Shown here piece after piece: positions 42,101-51,785 of a DNA stretch of 64,000 nucleotides. Under the pieces are notes generated by a model that made no database searches, was not told the DNA's origin, and was given only the letters and a program-made list of their open reading frames with translations. Source of the DNA: Trichomonas vaginalis G3 (lineage: Eukaryota; Parabasalia; Trichomonadida; Trichomonadidae); the NCBI RefSeq assembly GCF_026262505.1, contig NC_067203.1, positions 5,952,001-6,016,000 of the forward strand. Reading direction: 5' to 3'. Position 1 is the stretch's first letter. Each line of letters opens with the position of its first letter. A program made the position numbers and the translations under genes.

Positions 42101-44453
42101 ACATGGTGCAAATATCAATGAAAAAGATAAATATGGAACAACAGTTCTTCATTATGCAGCAAGTAATAATAGAAAAGAAACAGTTGCACTTCTTATTTCA
42201 CATGGTGCAAATATCAATGAAAAAGATAACGATGGACAAACAGCTCTTCATTATGCAGCAGAAAATAATAGTAAAGAAACAGTTGAACTTCTTATTTCAC
42301 ATGGTGCAAATATCAATGAAAAAGATAACGATGGACAAACAGCTCTTCATTATGCAGCAGAAAATAATAGTAAAGAAACAGTTGAACTTCTTATTTCACA
42401 TGGTGCAAATATCAATGAAAAAGATAACGATGGACAAACAGCTCTTCATTATGCAGCAAGAGCTAATAGTAAAGAAACAGTTGAACTTCTTATTTCACAT
42501 GGTGCAAATATCAATGAAAAAGATAAAAATGGAGCAACAGTTCTTCATTATGCAGCAAGTAATAATAGAAAAGAAACAGTTGAACTTCTTATTTCACATG
42601 GTGCAAATATCAATGAAAAAGATAAAAATGGAGCAACAGTTCTTCATTATGCAGCAAGATCTAATAGAAAAGAAACAGTTGAACTTCTTATTTCACATGG
42701 TGCAAATATCAATGAAAAAGATAAATATGGAGCAACAGCTCTTCGTATTGCAGCAGAAAATAATAGTAAAGAAACAGTTGAACTTCTTATTTCACATGGT
42801 GCAAATATCAATGAAAAAGATGAATATGGACAAACAGCTCTTCATTATGCAGCAAGATCTAATAGAAAAGAAACAGTTGAACTTCTTATTTCACATGGTG
42901 CAAATATCAATGAAAAAGATAACGATGGACAAACAGTTCTTCATTATGCAACAAGATTTAAAAGTAAAGAAACTGCTGAATTTCTTATTTCACATGGTGC
43001 AAATATCAATGAAAAAGATAACGATGGACAAACAGCTCTTCATTATGCAGCAGAAAATAATAGTAAAGAAACAGTTGAACTTCTTATTTCACATGGTGCA
43101 AATATCAATGAAAAAGATGAATATGGACAAACAGTTCTTCATTATGCAGCAGAAAATAATAGTAAAGAAACAGTTGAACTTCTTATTTCACATGGTGCAA
43201 ATATCAATGAAAAAGATGAATATGGACAAACAGTTCTTCCTTATGCAGCAAGATCTAATAGTAAAGAAACAGTTGAACTTCTTATTTCACATGGTGCAAA
43301 TATCAATGAAAAAGATAATAATGGACAAACAGCTCTTCATTATGCAGCAAGATCTAATAGTAAAGAATATATCGAATTTCTTATTTCACATGGTGCAAAT
43401 ATCAATGAAAAAGATAATAATGGAGCAACAGCTCTTCGTATTGCAGCAAGATCTAATAGTAAAGAATATATCGAATTTCTTATTTCACATGGTGCAAATA
43501 TCAATGAAAAAGATAAATATGGAACAACAGCTCTTCATTATGCAGCAGAAAATAATAGTAAAGAAACAGTTGAACTTCTTATTTCACATGGTGCAAATAT
43601 CAATGAAAAAAATAAAAATGGAACAACAGTTCTTCATTATGCAGCAAGTAATAATAGAAAAGAAACAGTTGAACTTCTTATTTCACATGGTGCAAATATC
43701 AATGAAAAAAATAAAAATGGAGCAACAATTCTTCATTATGCAGCAAGTAATAATAGTAAAGAAACAGTTGAACTTCTTATTTCACATGGTGCAAATATCA
43801 ATGAAAAAGATAACGATGGAGCAACAGTTCTTCATTATGCAGCAAGTAATAATAGTAAAGAAACAGTTGAACTTCTTATTTCACATGGTGCAAATATCAA
43901 TGAAAAAGATAACGATGGACAAACAGCTCTTCATTATGCAGCAGAAAATAATAGAAAAGAAACAGTTGAACTTCTTATTTCACATGGTGCAAATATCAAT
44001 GAAAAAGATAACGATGGACAAACAGCTCTTCATTATGCAGCAGAAAATAATAGAAAAGAAACAGTTGAACTTCTTATTTCACATGGTGCAAATATCAATG
44101 AAAAAGATAACGATGGACAAACAGCTCTTCATTATGCAGCAAGATCTAATAGTAAAGAATATATCGAATTTCTTATTTCACATGGTGCAAATATCAATGA
44201 AAAAGATAATAATGGAGCAACAGCTCTTCATATTGCAGCAAGATCTAATAGTAAAGAATATATCGAATTTCTTATTTCACATGGTGCAAATATCAATGAA
44301 AAAGATAACGATGGACAAACAGTTCTTCATTATGCAGCAGAAAATAATAGTAAAGAAACAGTTGAACTTCTTATTTCACATGGTGCAAATATCAATGAAA
44401 AAGATAACGATGGACAAACTGCTCTTCAAAATGCTCCATGCTATATCTTATAA
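39126..44453 (+). CDS. Giant ankyrin-repeat (DUF3447-type) protein, 44 near-identical repeats
   Basis: 1775 residues from the ATG of MSEQDLHQIEY; upstream in-frame codons to 38913 are not family sequence. The N-terminal 300 residues match the two broken genes at 9.3 and 25.3 kb (LIDSKNYRPQNIIKDILDII, LLELCCYHGAVDCF, CMKYAIISHNINFVTF). Then come 44 full ankyrin repeats of 33 residues, consensus ANINEKD..G.T.LHYAA..NSKETVELLISHG. Variation is confined to a few positions that recombine (DNDG, DKNG, DKYG, DNNG, DEYG; KETVELL or KEYIEFL). The last repeat is cut short (ALQNAPCYIL). No TM or signal. Presumably a cytosolic binding scaffold; partner unknown. The only intact member of this type among the three closest copies. 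Confidence 0.9.
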   Translation: MSEQDLHQIEYIELRSRCKYYIDVYIALYQLKTENKEELNSIYKMIKTELIDSKNYRPQNIIKDILDIIPYNNRYIKSYLYLAKLVYDAYNVTYVKVEHISNFLFYKEFGIKLDESDDFKITQYEDLDIYAKNTIPRAIMDDDKERFIYFIESERFDEDQKFYSKFFPESYEGYSLLELCCYHGAVDCFKLLITKFDTKISEKCLQLSFLGGNAEIINECLKHQTPNEECMKYAIISHNINFVTFLMNEYNIKINLEYCGKYKNIESFLVYFDQIKDTYKCFFYSTMFDTPSLCECFLSQVSNVNEKDNKGQTVLHYATRFKSKETAEFLISHGANINEKDNNGTTALHLATYLNSKETVELLISHGANINEKDEYGQTVLHYAAENNSKETAELLISHGANINEKNKNGATVLHYAARSNRKETVELLISHGANINEKDKYGATALRIAAENNSKETVELLISHGANINEKDNDGQTALHYAARSNSKEYIEFLISHGANINEKDNDGATVLHYAARSNRKETVELLISHGANINEKDKNGATVLHYAASNNRKETVELLISHGANINEKDNDGQTVLPYAARSNSKETVELLISHGANINEKDNNGQTALHYAARSNSKEYIEFLISHGANINEKDNNGATALHIAARSNSKEYIEFLISHGANINEKDNDGQTVLHYAAENNSKETVELLISHGANINEKDKYGTTALPYAASNNRKETVELLISHGANINEKDKNGATVLHYAAEYNSKEYIEFLISHGANINEKDNDGQTVLHYATSNNRKETVELLISHGANINEKDKYGTTALHYAAENNSKETVELLISHGANINEKDNDGQTVLPYAARSNRKETVELLISHGANINEKDKNGATVLHYAAEYNSKEYIEFLISHGANINEKDNNGATALRIAARSNSKETVELLISHGANINEKNKNGTTVLHYAASNNRKETVELLISHGANINEKDNNGATALRIAARSNSKETVELLISHGANINEKDKYGTTVLHYAASNNRKETVALLISHGANINEKDNDGQTALHYAAENNSKETVELLISHGANINEKDNDGQTALHYAAENNSKETVELLISHGANINEKDNDGQTALHYAARANSKETVELLISHGANINEKDKNGATVLHYAASNNRKETVELLISHGANINEKDKNGATVLHYAARSNRKETVELLISHGANINEKDKYGATALRIAAENNSKETVELLISHGANINEKDEYGQTALHYAARSNRKETVELLISHGANINEKDNDGQTVLHYATRFKSKETAEFLISHGANINEKDNDGQTALHYAAENNSKETVELLISHGANINEKDEYGQTVLHYAAENNSKETVELLISHGANINEKDEYGQTVLPYAARSNSKETVELLISHGANINEKDNNGQTALHYAARSNSKEYIEFLISHGANINEKDNNGATALRIAARSNSKEYIEFLISHGANINEKDKYGTTALHYAAENNSKETVELLISHGANINEKNKNGTTVLHYAASNNRKETVELLISHGANINEKNKNGATILHYAASNNSKETVELLISHGANINEKDNDGATVLHYAASNNSKETVELLISHGANINEKDNDGQTALHYAAENNRKETVELLISHGANINEKDNDGQTALHYAAENNRKETVELLISHGANINEKDNDGQTALHYAARSNSKEYIEFLISHGANINEKDNNGATALHIAARSNSKEYIEFLISHGANINEKDNDGQTVLHYAAENNSKETVELLISHGANINEKDNDGQTALQNAPCYIL
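40039..44395 (+). repeat. 99-bp coding tandem array (44 copies)
   Basis: Nearly identical 99-bp units; segments such as TTATTTCACATGGTGCAAAT are invariant in almost every unit. Multi-unit blocks recur: units 4-5 as 27-28, 10-12 as 42-44, 9-11 nearly as 33-35, unit 1 as 30. The array therefore has higher-order duplications. Confidence 0.95.
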
Positions 44454-46408
44454 GTGACACAAAATTAGATCTTTTAAGTGGTCGGAAGGAAAGAATAAAA
44501 GAAACAAAGGAGTTGATTCCAATTGGAAAGTACTGAAAAGCGTTCTTACATGCAATATTAATGATTATATCATATACAATGTTTCGGAAAGAATTGTTCA
44601 TGTAAATTGAGAGAGTTTTCACAAGTTAATAAAGAAAGTAGTTACTAATATGTAAATAAAACAAAATGTCAATATACAATAGTAAAATAAAATGTCATTT
44701 TATTTAATATTTCAAACATTTAGGTTACTGATTGGTGTAGCCTAATTTATTACACCAATTAGCAACTATCCTATATAGTATTCTTATTCTCCAGCATTAT
44801 GCAATTTAAAATCAACTCCTACATGGATAAAACATCAAGATTGCACTTGCCAAAGCAATACATTAAAAATCCAAATTTTGCATCTCGAAAATGCAACGAC
44901 AGAATTCCTCGTAATTTTGAGTTCTTATTTCGCTTATGAAACATATTCAAATAATTTGATTATAGAAAAAGTTACTAAAAGACGGCTTTTATATATAAAT
45001 TACTTATAAATTACGATGATCTCTATAATGAGTGCACAGCACTGCATATAATCGTTATGATTTGATTGGAATAGTCATAACTCAAATCTAGACGATAGTT
45101 ACTACATTTATGCGAATATAGTACGTTTCCATTCATCTATTTACTTGTTGTTGTTGAAATAAAAACTTTATTATTTTACTATCTTAAAATAAGAATTTTG
45201 TTATGGAAATAATATTTGCAACAACAATAAATGATTCAATCATGACATTACATCAATTATAGAATGAATTTTTATTAAATATGATATCAAAATCAAAAAT
45301 TAGAAGTTTTTTATTAGTAAAAACGATTCCATTTGATGATTTGATTAATTATATAATACTTTGATTTTCCAAATTTTTTTCAAAATTGATTTTTTCATTT
45401 TTCAATTTTTGAATTTTTTTGGAATTTTGAGTTGATCAATTAAACAGAATGAGTATTGCGAATGCTTTTTATATCTCACAAAGTGATGAGTTAAAGGTGA
45501 ATTTTTAAAAATTATTTTAAATCACAAATATCGTCCTTATTATCCTTTTTTTAAAAAAGAATAGTACTAAGCATTGATAAAGTATGATTTATATTAGTAA
45601 AATACTTGAATGAGAAGTGTAAAAGTAAAGATTTTCCATCATGTCTCTCACTCTGTCACTTTTTGGCGCCCTCGCTTCAGTATCACACTAGAAGTGTTTA
45701 CCCTTTTCAAAAAATTTACCCTTTTCTCTCATATTTTCAACATATATATATAATAAATTAATAATGCAAAATTTCCAACCCTGAAGAGATAATGTGATTG
45801 CCCGATTCTACCAAGTTAGTTGAAAATTTTTTTACCGAAAAGATTACTCATTTCTTTTAAATATTATTGTTTTATAATTTTATTTTCTTTAATGTTTATT
45901 TGAAGACTTCAATAAACGTTCTCATTCTTTGTGTGACGTTATGCAGCTTCTTTGCAAGAATATCAAACTTATGTATTCTTATGTCATCAATTTTGTTCAT
46001 TTAATTTACAATTTCTGTCCTCTGTTCAATCTTAATGTTTTATAATTATGCTTTTCATTTAAATTCATTAATAAGATAAATTTCGACATTTAAAAATCTG
46101 TCCTCTTTGAAAAATTTTGAATATTATTCCGCCAATTTTTTAAATATTTGCTTCTTAGGTTCAAGCTTAATGATGATCTAAAATAATGTTATGCTTAGCT
46201 CTAGACGTGGCCATTAAAAATGACGTTAAGAGAAAAAATTGACCTTATTCCAGTCAGCATACCTCTATAGGGAGACTTTACGTAGGAAAATGGGTTTAGA
46301 TTCTAATTTAATTGTGGCTGCATTCGATCTATAAAAATATATTTCTAATGTTTAATGTTATTTTGTCAGAATCGTAGCAATTCTTGTCAATTTTTCAAAA
46401 AATTATTT
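44454..46408. other. About 2-kb gene-free region
   Basis: AT-rich with no convincing coding frame, tRNA or tandem repeat. A GGCGCC-containing spot at about 45660 stands out slightly from the background. Confidence 0.5.
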
Positions 46409-46470
46409 AATTTGGCCGAAGGTGGCGTGCTTACCCGAAGGGCAAGCGAAGCCACCTGAGGCCCCAAATT
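46409..46470. other. 62-nt GC-rich three-stem hairpin
   Basis: AATTTGG..CC pairs with GG..CCAAATT, GGTGGC pairs with GCCACC, and GCTT.CCC pairs with GGG.AAGC around a GAA loop, all collinear. GAA also forms the internal bulges. It lies about 160 bp upstream of the eight-TM gene. Candidate structured RNA or relic of a mobile element; no family recognised. Confidence 0.5.
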
Positions 46471-46620
46471 ATATATGATCAAATATATATCTTCGCACTG
46501 CAGATCAATAAATCACATGATATGATTGTTATTATTCATTCATATCATTCATATTTGGAGCCTAATGATTCTATTTATCTTATTTATTTGTCTTAATTCT
46601 ATAGGCACTTCAATGAATTG

Positions 46621-46630
46621 AAAAGTGACA
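46621..46630 (+). promoter_or_regulatory. AAAAGTGACA motif 3 nt before the eight-TM gene
   Basis: Identical to the motif at 4035-4044 and in nearly the same place relative to the ATG (46634). Confidence 0.4.
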
Positions 46631-46633
46631 TAA

Positions 46634-47896
46634 ATGAATGAATTAAAAGATGTCGAAATTTCTGAGTATGCTCCAAATGTTATCGAGCGAAAACAGAGAA
46701 TATCTTATGTAATGATGGTTGTTATATCTGTTGTGATTGTATTTTCTCTGATATTTGGACTATTTTACGCTCAGAACGTTTTATCATCTGTTGATATACA
46801 TTTTTCTAAAAGGAATACTTCATTAATTCTCTTAAATAATGGTCCAAATACAGATTCTGTAGAATTTGAACTATATTTTAGTGAAAAAATTCCAAAACCT
46901 CTTCATTACAAACTGGAAATCATCGGCACTCACAATGAGAAATTAAAGATAACGAATATTCCAGTAAGTATACAACATTTAGTTGGAACAACTGGTAATA
47001 CTCATCAAGTTTCAACATTAAGTACAACATTTCAATTTAATATAGACGCAAACAAAACAAAGCCGATTACAATGTATTCTACAGTAATTCCATCCAATAA
47101 TTCAACATTTTCTTACGTATTCAAAACAAAAGGTTTTCAATTTTCTCGTTATTACTCGAATTTATATTATTTGGACTCAGACATAACACCATTAGTTTAT
47201 TTACGAAATAATATGCTTAATATTACCTTTATTTCTTTCATGATTCTCATAATTCAGTATTATTTATGTAGAAAGTCTTTCACATCATCAATGGCGCTTA
47301 TCATCGGAATGTTTGCTGTAATTGCATTTAATCCAAGTGTAATTAAGCAAGCATCTAACGATTTTATTAATATTTACAGACAAATTTCTTATTCTCTATT
47401 TCTAGCCATATATTACGCTGCTGTTCCAACAATTGCGCTTTCTTATTACCCATTTTCCAATTTGCTACCAACATTATGTTTCTCATTCTTCGTTTTGTTT
47501 TCATTTTTGTTATTTATTTCAGTTTTTCCACTTTTTACGCCTAGACATCAGCCATTTTACATCATCGATGGATTTAATGAATATCCGGACTCCGAAGCAC
47601 TGATTTTTGCATTGCCATTGATTGGATTTCTTTCGATTTTCGGAATAATTCTTCTTGTCATTGCCACTTTCTTCGTAAAAGGGTCTGATTTAGTCAAAAT
47701 ACTACTTGCTATTGCTATTCAGCTCTATTCTACGTGTACAACGCTTTGGACAACTTTCAGACCTTTATCTTTCCCAGAAATCATAAAATTGCACCAGCAC
47801 GTTGGGTTGTTTTATGATGGTATAGTACAGGTTATCTGTTCCCTTGTCTTTGCCCTCATTTTTACTAATTTTGATACCGAAATTGATATGGAATAA
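46634..47896 (+). CDS. Eight-TM protein with Wntless/TMEM181-like layout
   Basis: 420 residues. TM1 at about 23-47, then a lumenal domain of about 140 residues with several Asn sequons (RNTS, NKTK, NNST), then seven TMs from about 195 to 412. A long loop before TM6 contains FTPRHQPFYIIDGFNEYPDSE. One TM, a beta-rich lumenal domain and then seven TMs is the layout of Wntless/TMEM181/GPR107-type (GOST) proteins that act in Golgi-to-surface trafficking; sequence similarity by eye is weak. The stop is TAAA. Confidence 0.6.
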   Translation: MNELKDVEISEYAPNVIERKQRISYVMMVVISVVIVFSLIFGLFYAQNVLSSVDIHFSKRNTSLILLNNGPNTDSVEFELYFSEKIPKPLHYKLEIIGTHNEKLKITNIPVSIQHLVGTTGNTHQVSTLSTTFQFNIDANKTKPITMYSTVIPSNNSTFSYVFKTKGFQFSRYYSNLYYLDSDITPLVYLRNNMLNITFISFMILIIQYYLCRKSFTSSMALIIGMFAVIAFNPSVIKQASNDFINIYRQISYSLFLAIYYAAVPTIALSYYPFSNLLPTLCFSFFVLFSFLLFISVFPLFTPRHQPFYIIDGFNEYPDSEALIFALPLIGFLSIFGIILLVIATFFVKGSDLVKILLAIAIQLYSTCTTLWTTFRPLSFPEIIKLHQHVGLFYDGIVQVICSLVFALIFTNFDTEIDME

Positions 47897-48385
47897 AATT
47901 ATAGATTTTTTGTTTGTTAATATGAATAAACTGAAGATTGTTTGTATATTTCTCGTTTTAAAATGCTTTATATGTAAGATATTTGCCAAAATTTATATCG
48001 TTAAATCAAATTTGGCCCAATGATTGTGATTTCTGAGTATAAAATAACAAATACTTGACAAATTCTGAAGCGCTAAAGTCAAAATATTGTAATAAAAAAA
48101 ATAATCTCAATTTCCTCCTAATTTGAAAATATCGGATATATGGCAGACATACATTAATAGGTGAATGCTTCTGCTTCAATTTAGACTACATTTTCCGAAC
48201 CCCGTAAGATGCTCAATTTATCCTCAAAACTCAAAGGTTATGTAAACCATTGTACATGTTTCTATCATCATTATTACTTGAATGTGCTGTTTGTCAACAG
48301 TTTTCTAATCATTCAATTCTGATTTTCAATAGAAGTATCATTTTTCATTCAATTTTCTACATTCAAAGTTATCTGGATTTTACAC
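47897..48385. other. Intergenic, nothing recognised
   Basis: AT-rich; ends in an Inr-like box before the next gene. Confidence 0.45.
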
Positions 48386-48390
48386 ATCAT
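48386..48390 (+). promoter_or_regulatory. Inr-like TCATT
   Basis: ACATCATTTTTAGTG places TCATT about 9-13 nt before the ATG at 48399, matching TCA(Y)(W) and the short 5' UTRs of trichomonads. Confidence 0.55.
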
Positions 48391-48398
48391 TTTTAGTG

Positions 48399-50024
48399 AT
48401 GTCTGGAGAAAAGTCTAGTCATGATACTGCCCTAGAACTCTTGGATAAGAATAATGGCTATAGTGATGAGTTCATCGAATTATACAACTTAAAAACTTTT
48501 GACCAAGAAGAAATTAACAAACTATATAATGCAATCAAAACCAAGTTGATTGATTCAAAGTTATTCTTGCCCTCAGAAGTCATATTCCACATATTTGCTG
48601 CTATGCTGTACAATATTCGCTATTCCAGATCGTATTGGACCATATTCAAGAAGATTTATGAAGAGTACCACCCAGATAAGATCAATATTATCCATCCTAT
48701 AATACACTACTTCTTTTACAAAGAATATGGAATTATTGTTCATCAAAAGTTGAAACCTTTATTTAGCTACTTCGATAAAATGCACTACACATTAGAAGTT
48801 CATGAGGAGAACACATTATATCGAGCTATTATGGAAGATGACATTAATGCAATGATTTCTTTCACAAAGAAGAAAGGATTTGATAAGAATCAAGCATTGT
48901 GTCATGAATATTATCCGGAAAGTCCTCTATCTCTTCTTGAATTATGTTGTTATCATGGATCTCTTCAGTGCTTTAATTATTTAAGATCAGAATTCAAATC
49001 AAAGATCACCATGAAATGTCTCCATCTTGCATGCTTAGGCGGAAATAAGGATATCTTGACTGAATGCATGCATGAAAGAAGACCAGATCAAAAATGCATG
49101 ATATATGCTATTAATGCTCATAACTTTGAACTGGCATTATTCTTGAAGATGACAAGTGGTCTCAAAATTGATTTGATGGAAGGAATATTGATCAATTCAA
49201 ACTTCCCAATATACGCCCTCTATTTGGATGTAACAAATGATCTCGATACTCTCTTTGTTTATTCTCCATTGTTCAAACTTGCATCATTGAGCGAATATCT
49301 TCTTTCCCATGGAGCAAACTTCAATGCAAAATCAGAACGTGGAACAACTGCCTTGCATTATGCCGCAATGAAGAATAACTGTACTATTATTAAGAATCTA
49401 ATTTCACTTGGAGCAAATGTCAATGTAAGAGAAATTGAGGGAAGATCGCCACTTCATTATGCGGCATGCGGTAACAGTAAAGACGCAATTGAATTATTGA
49501 TTAATCAAGGAGCAAATATTGAAGCTGAAGACATATTTAAACTCGCTCCACTTCATATTTCTGTGAAAGAAGCTGCAAAGGAAGCTGCAGAAGCTTTGCT
49601 TTCTCATGGAGCCAATATCGAAGCTCAAGATAAGGATGGCATGATACCACTTTTCCATGCATTTAAGCTCGAATCCAAGGGCAAAGAAATGATTGATTTA
49701 TTAATTGCACATGGAGCAAATGTCAATGCAAAATTGCAAGATGGTAAATCGCTTCTTTGTTATGCAATATTAAATGCAAATAAAGAAATGGTTGAAACCT
49801 TAATCAAAGCAGGTGCAGATGTTAACACTCCAGATAACTTTAGCGTTCGACCACTTCATATGGCCTCTTTCCGTGATTTACAAGAAATTGCAAAAATTCT
49901 TGTTGATCATGGTGCAGATATATTTGCAGAAGATGATGAAGGGCATAATTCAATTCATTATGCTAAAGAAGGCAATAGCAATAATGTTTTGAACTATTTC
50001 AAAACATGCACATCAACTCATTGA
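48399..50024 (+). CDS. Ankyrin-repeat (DUF3447-type) protein, diverged member
   Basis: 541 residues from the ATG of MSGEKSSHD; the codon before it is GTG. N-terminal helical domain of the family (KTKLIDSKLFLP, FFYKEYGI, LLELCCYHGSLQCF, CMIYAINAHNFELALF) followed by about seven ankyrin repeats (LLSHGANFNAKSERGTTALHYAA onward to ADIFAEDDEGHNSIHYA). The repeats are well diverged from each other, unlike the 39-44 kb array, so this copy is not being homogenised. Complete and intact. Stop TGA. Confidence 0.85.
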   Translation: MSGEKSSHDTALELLDKNNGYSDEFIELYNLKTFDQEEINKLYNAIKTKLIDSKLFLPSEVIFHIFAAMLYNIRYSRSYWTIFKKIYEEYHPDKINIIHPIIHYFFYKEYGIIVHQKLKPLFSYFDKMHYTLEVHEENTLYRAIMEDDINAMISFTKKKGFDKNQALCHEYYPESPLSLLELCCYHGSLQCFNYLRSEFKSKITMKCLHLACLGGNKDILTECMHERRPDQKCMIYAINAHNFELALFLKMTSGLKIDLMEGILINSNFPIYALYLDVTNDLDTLFVYSPLFKLASLSEYLLSHGANFNAKSERGTTALHYAAMKNNCTIIKNLISLGANVNVREIEGRSPLHYAACGNSKDAIELLINQGANIEAEDIFKLAPLHISVKEAAKEAAEALLSHGANIEAQDKDGMIPLFHAFKLESKGKEMIDLLIAHGANVNAKLQDGKSLLCYAILNANKEMVETLIKAGADVNTPDNFSVRPLHMASFRDLQEIAKILVDHGADIFAEDDEGHNSIHYAKEGNSNNVLNYFKTCTSTH

Positions 50025-50366
50025 TAGTTTTATCATTAACTAATGAACTATCGCATACTTTTATTTTTATCCTAAAAAATATTTTATATTTTTAAACTTT
50101 TATGATGATTAATTCTGTAACACATCCATAGAATATATGTCAAAATAGATCCAGATGAGTTCACTTATAGAAGAAATCAGGAACAACATGGAATATTGAT
50201 ATTGAGAATTCAATTAGAATCTCTAAGTTTGTTTCAACGTGCATACTTACATTATGTTTAACTGGCGAGGTGTTCTTTCTCGAATCATCCCATTTCATAT
50301 AGAATAACATCCTATATAATGGATGTGTGATAATATAAAATTCTTGTTAAGTATATTTAAGTTTTT
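50025..50366. other. Intergenic, nothing recognised
   Basis: AT-rich, about 340 bp between two plus-strand genes; no motif stands out. Confidence 0.45.
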
Positions 50367-51785
50367 ATGTTCATATGGCAAATAGCTTTGTTTGATATAA
50401 CATCTCTGAATAAAATGACTTTTTTTTTTCAGCTGCAGTTTTTCTACAAAGAGGGAGAAGATCCAAATACTCCACCATCAATCAAGAATGAGGATTTTGA
50501 TGAAGAAGATTACTATGAGTCACAAATTGTCTCATTTATTCAAGAATTTGTCAATAATTCAGAAATTGATTTTAACAAAGTACGTTCATTTGCAAATTTT
50601 TTATCATCAATCGATATTAATTCACTGAAAAATCCTAATATATTTGCAAAAGAAGGATTTTTCATTAAATTAATTGAATTTACGATGCAAAATGAGGAAA
50701 TAGATCAATATATTCTTCAAATTCTAGGAATTATTTCCAAAATAGAAGTTGTAGCTAATGAAATCCATGAAAATTCCCTACTTTCACACTTATTTTCTTT
50801 AGTTTCAAAACAAAATGATCGAGAAAATTTAAATGCGCTCCTTGCAATCATCGAAAATGTTCTAACTTACATAAATAATATCGATAAGTTCTATCTTGCT
50901 TCACAAGATTTTGATTTTTTACCGATATCCATATTTCCATTGCAATGTTTGAAGTTTCTAACAACTATATCAAAGAATGCTATTGGGTATACATCATGTG
51001 TAAAGATAATTAACAAATCTTTGTCAGTTTCCACTGTAAATTACGAAATTGGATATTTTTATATGTGGATTTCTTATTATATCGTAAGAAACAACAGGAA
51101 ATACATAGATACATGTATGTCTGTCATAGAATTCCAATCAAATCCAACACTTTTGCCAAAATGTTTCAAATTCGTTGATTTAAACCATCCTGAAATCGTT
51201 ACGCCATATCTACAGCTAATGATTCTTCTTATTAAAACAGATATTGAACCAAACATAGTTACTCAATTTATAAATTTAGATTTTCTCTTGGAAATCTTCA
51301 ATGTCGAAGATTCTAGAGTCATATTAACTTCTCAACTCTTGTTTTGGTTAATAGATAGATCATTGCTTGATGAAAATTTCATTTCTGACTCAAGATTTAT
51401 TAATTTGTTATTTGAAATCTTCGAAAATGCAAATTTAAGAGTCAAGGTATGCGCCATTAAAATAATTCACCATTGTCTAATTAAATTACCTCCAGATTTT
51501 GCTGTTCAGACGATTTTGTCTGTTGGTAGTTCAATTGCTGAATTTGCAGAACTGAATCCAGATGGAGATATCCTCCCATTCGAAACCATTGATATTTTGC
51601 TAGAAAAATCATCATTTTCACAGGAAATCAGAAATCTTATTGAATGTCTTAACGAAAATGATTATTCTGAAACACTTGAAGAATATTTAGACTCAGTTGA
51701 GGATGAAAATGTCTCTAACATTGTCTCTTGCTACCTAGAACATTATCAAAAGATTATTCAATCATTAGAAGAAGGAAACACATAA
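50367..51785 (+). CDS. Armadillo/HEAT-like helical protein, paralogue C
   Basis: 472 residues from the first ATG; a second ATG at 50415 (MTFFFQL) is possible, and the first 35 residues look unlike the acidic N-termini of its paralogues. After an acidic patch (NEDFDEEDYYESQ) come helical repeats (QYILQILGIISKIEVVANEI, ALLAIIENVLTYINNIDKF, LQLMILLIKTDIEPNI, AIKIIHHCLIKLPPDF), with an acidic C-terminus. No TM in the body, no catalytic motif. Same family type as 16231-17553 and 27879-29270. The stop is TAAA. Confidence 0.65.
   Translation: MFIWQIALFDITSLNKMTFFFQLQFFYKEGEDPNTPPSIKNEDFDEEDYYESQIVSFIQEFVNNSEIDFNKVRSFANFLSSIDINSLKNPNIFAKEGFFIKLIEFTMQNEEIDQYILQILGIISKIEVVANEIHENSLLSHLFSLVSKQNDRENLNALLAIIENVLTYINNIDKFYLASQDFDFLPISIFPLQCLKFLTTISKNAIGYTSCVKIINKSLSVSTVNYEIGYFYMWISYYIVRNNRKYIDTCMSVIEFQSNPTLLPKCFKFVDLNHPEIVTPYLQLMILLIKTDIEPNIVTQFINLDFLLEIFNVEDSRVILTSQLLFWLIDRSLLDENFISDSRFINLLFEIFENANLRVKVCAIKIIHHCLIKLPPDFAVQTILSVGSSIAEFAELNPDGDILPFETIDILLEKSSFSQEIRNLIECLNENDYSETLEEYLDSVEDENVSNIVSCYLEHYQKIIQSLEEGNT

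Noticed and set aside
50367..50460. Intron with a T-run and CAG before the armadillo-like gene
   Set aside because: Trichomonad introns have long conserved 5' and 3' motifs that are not present here.
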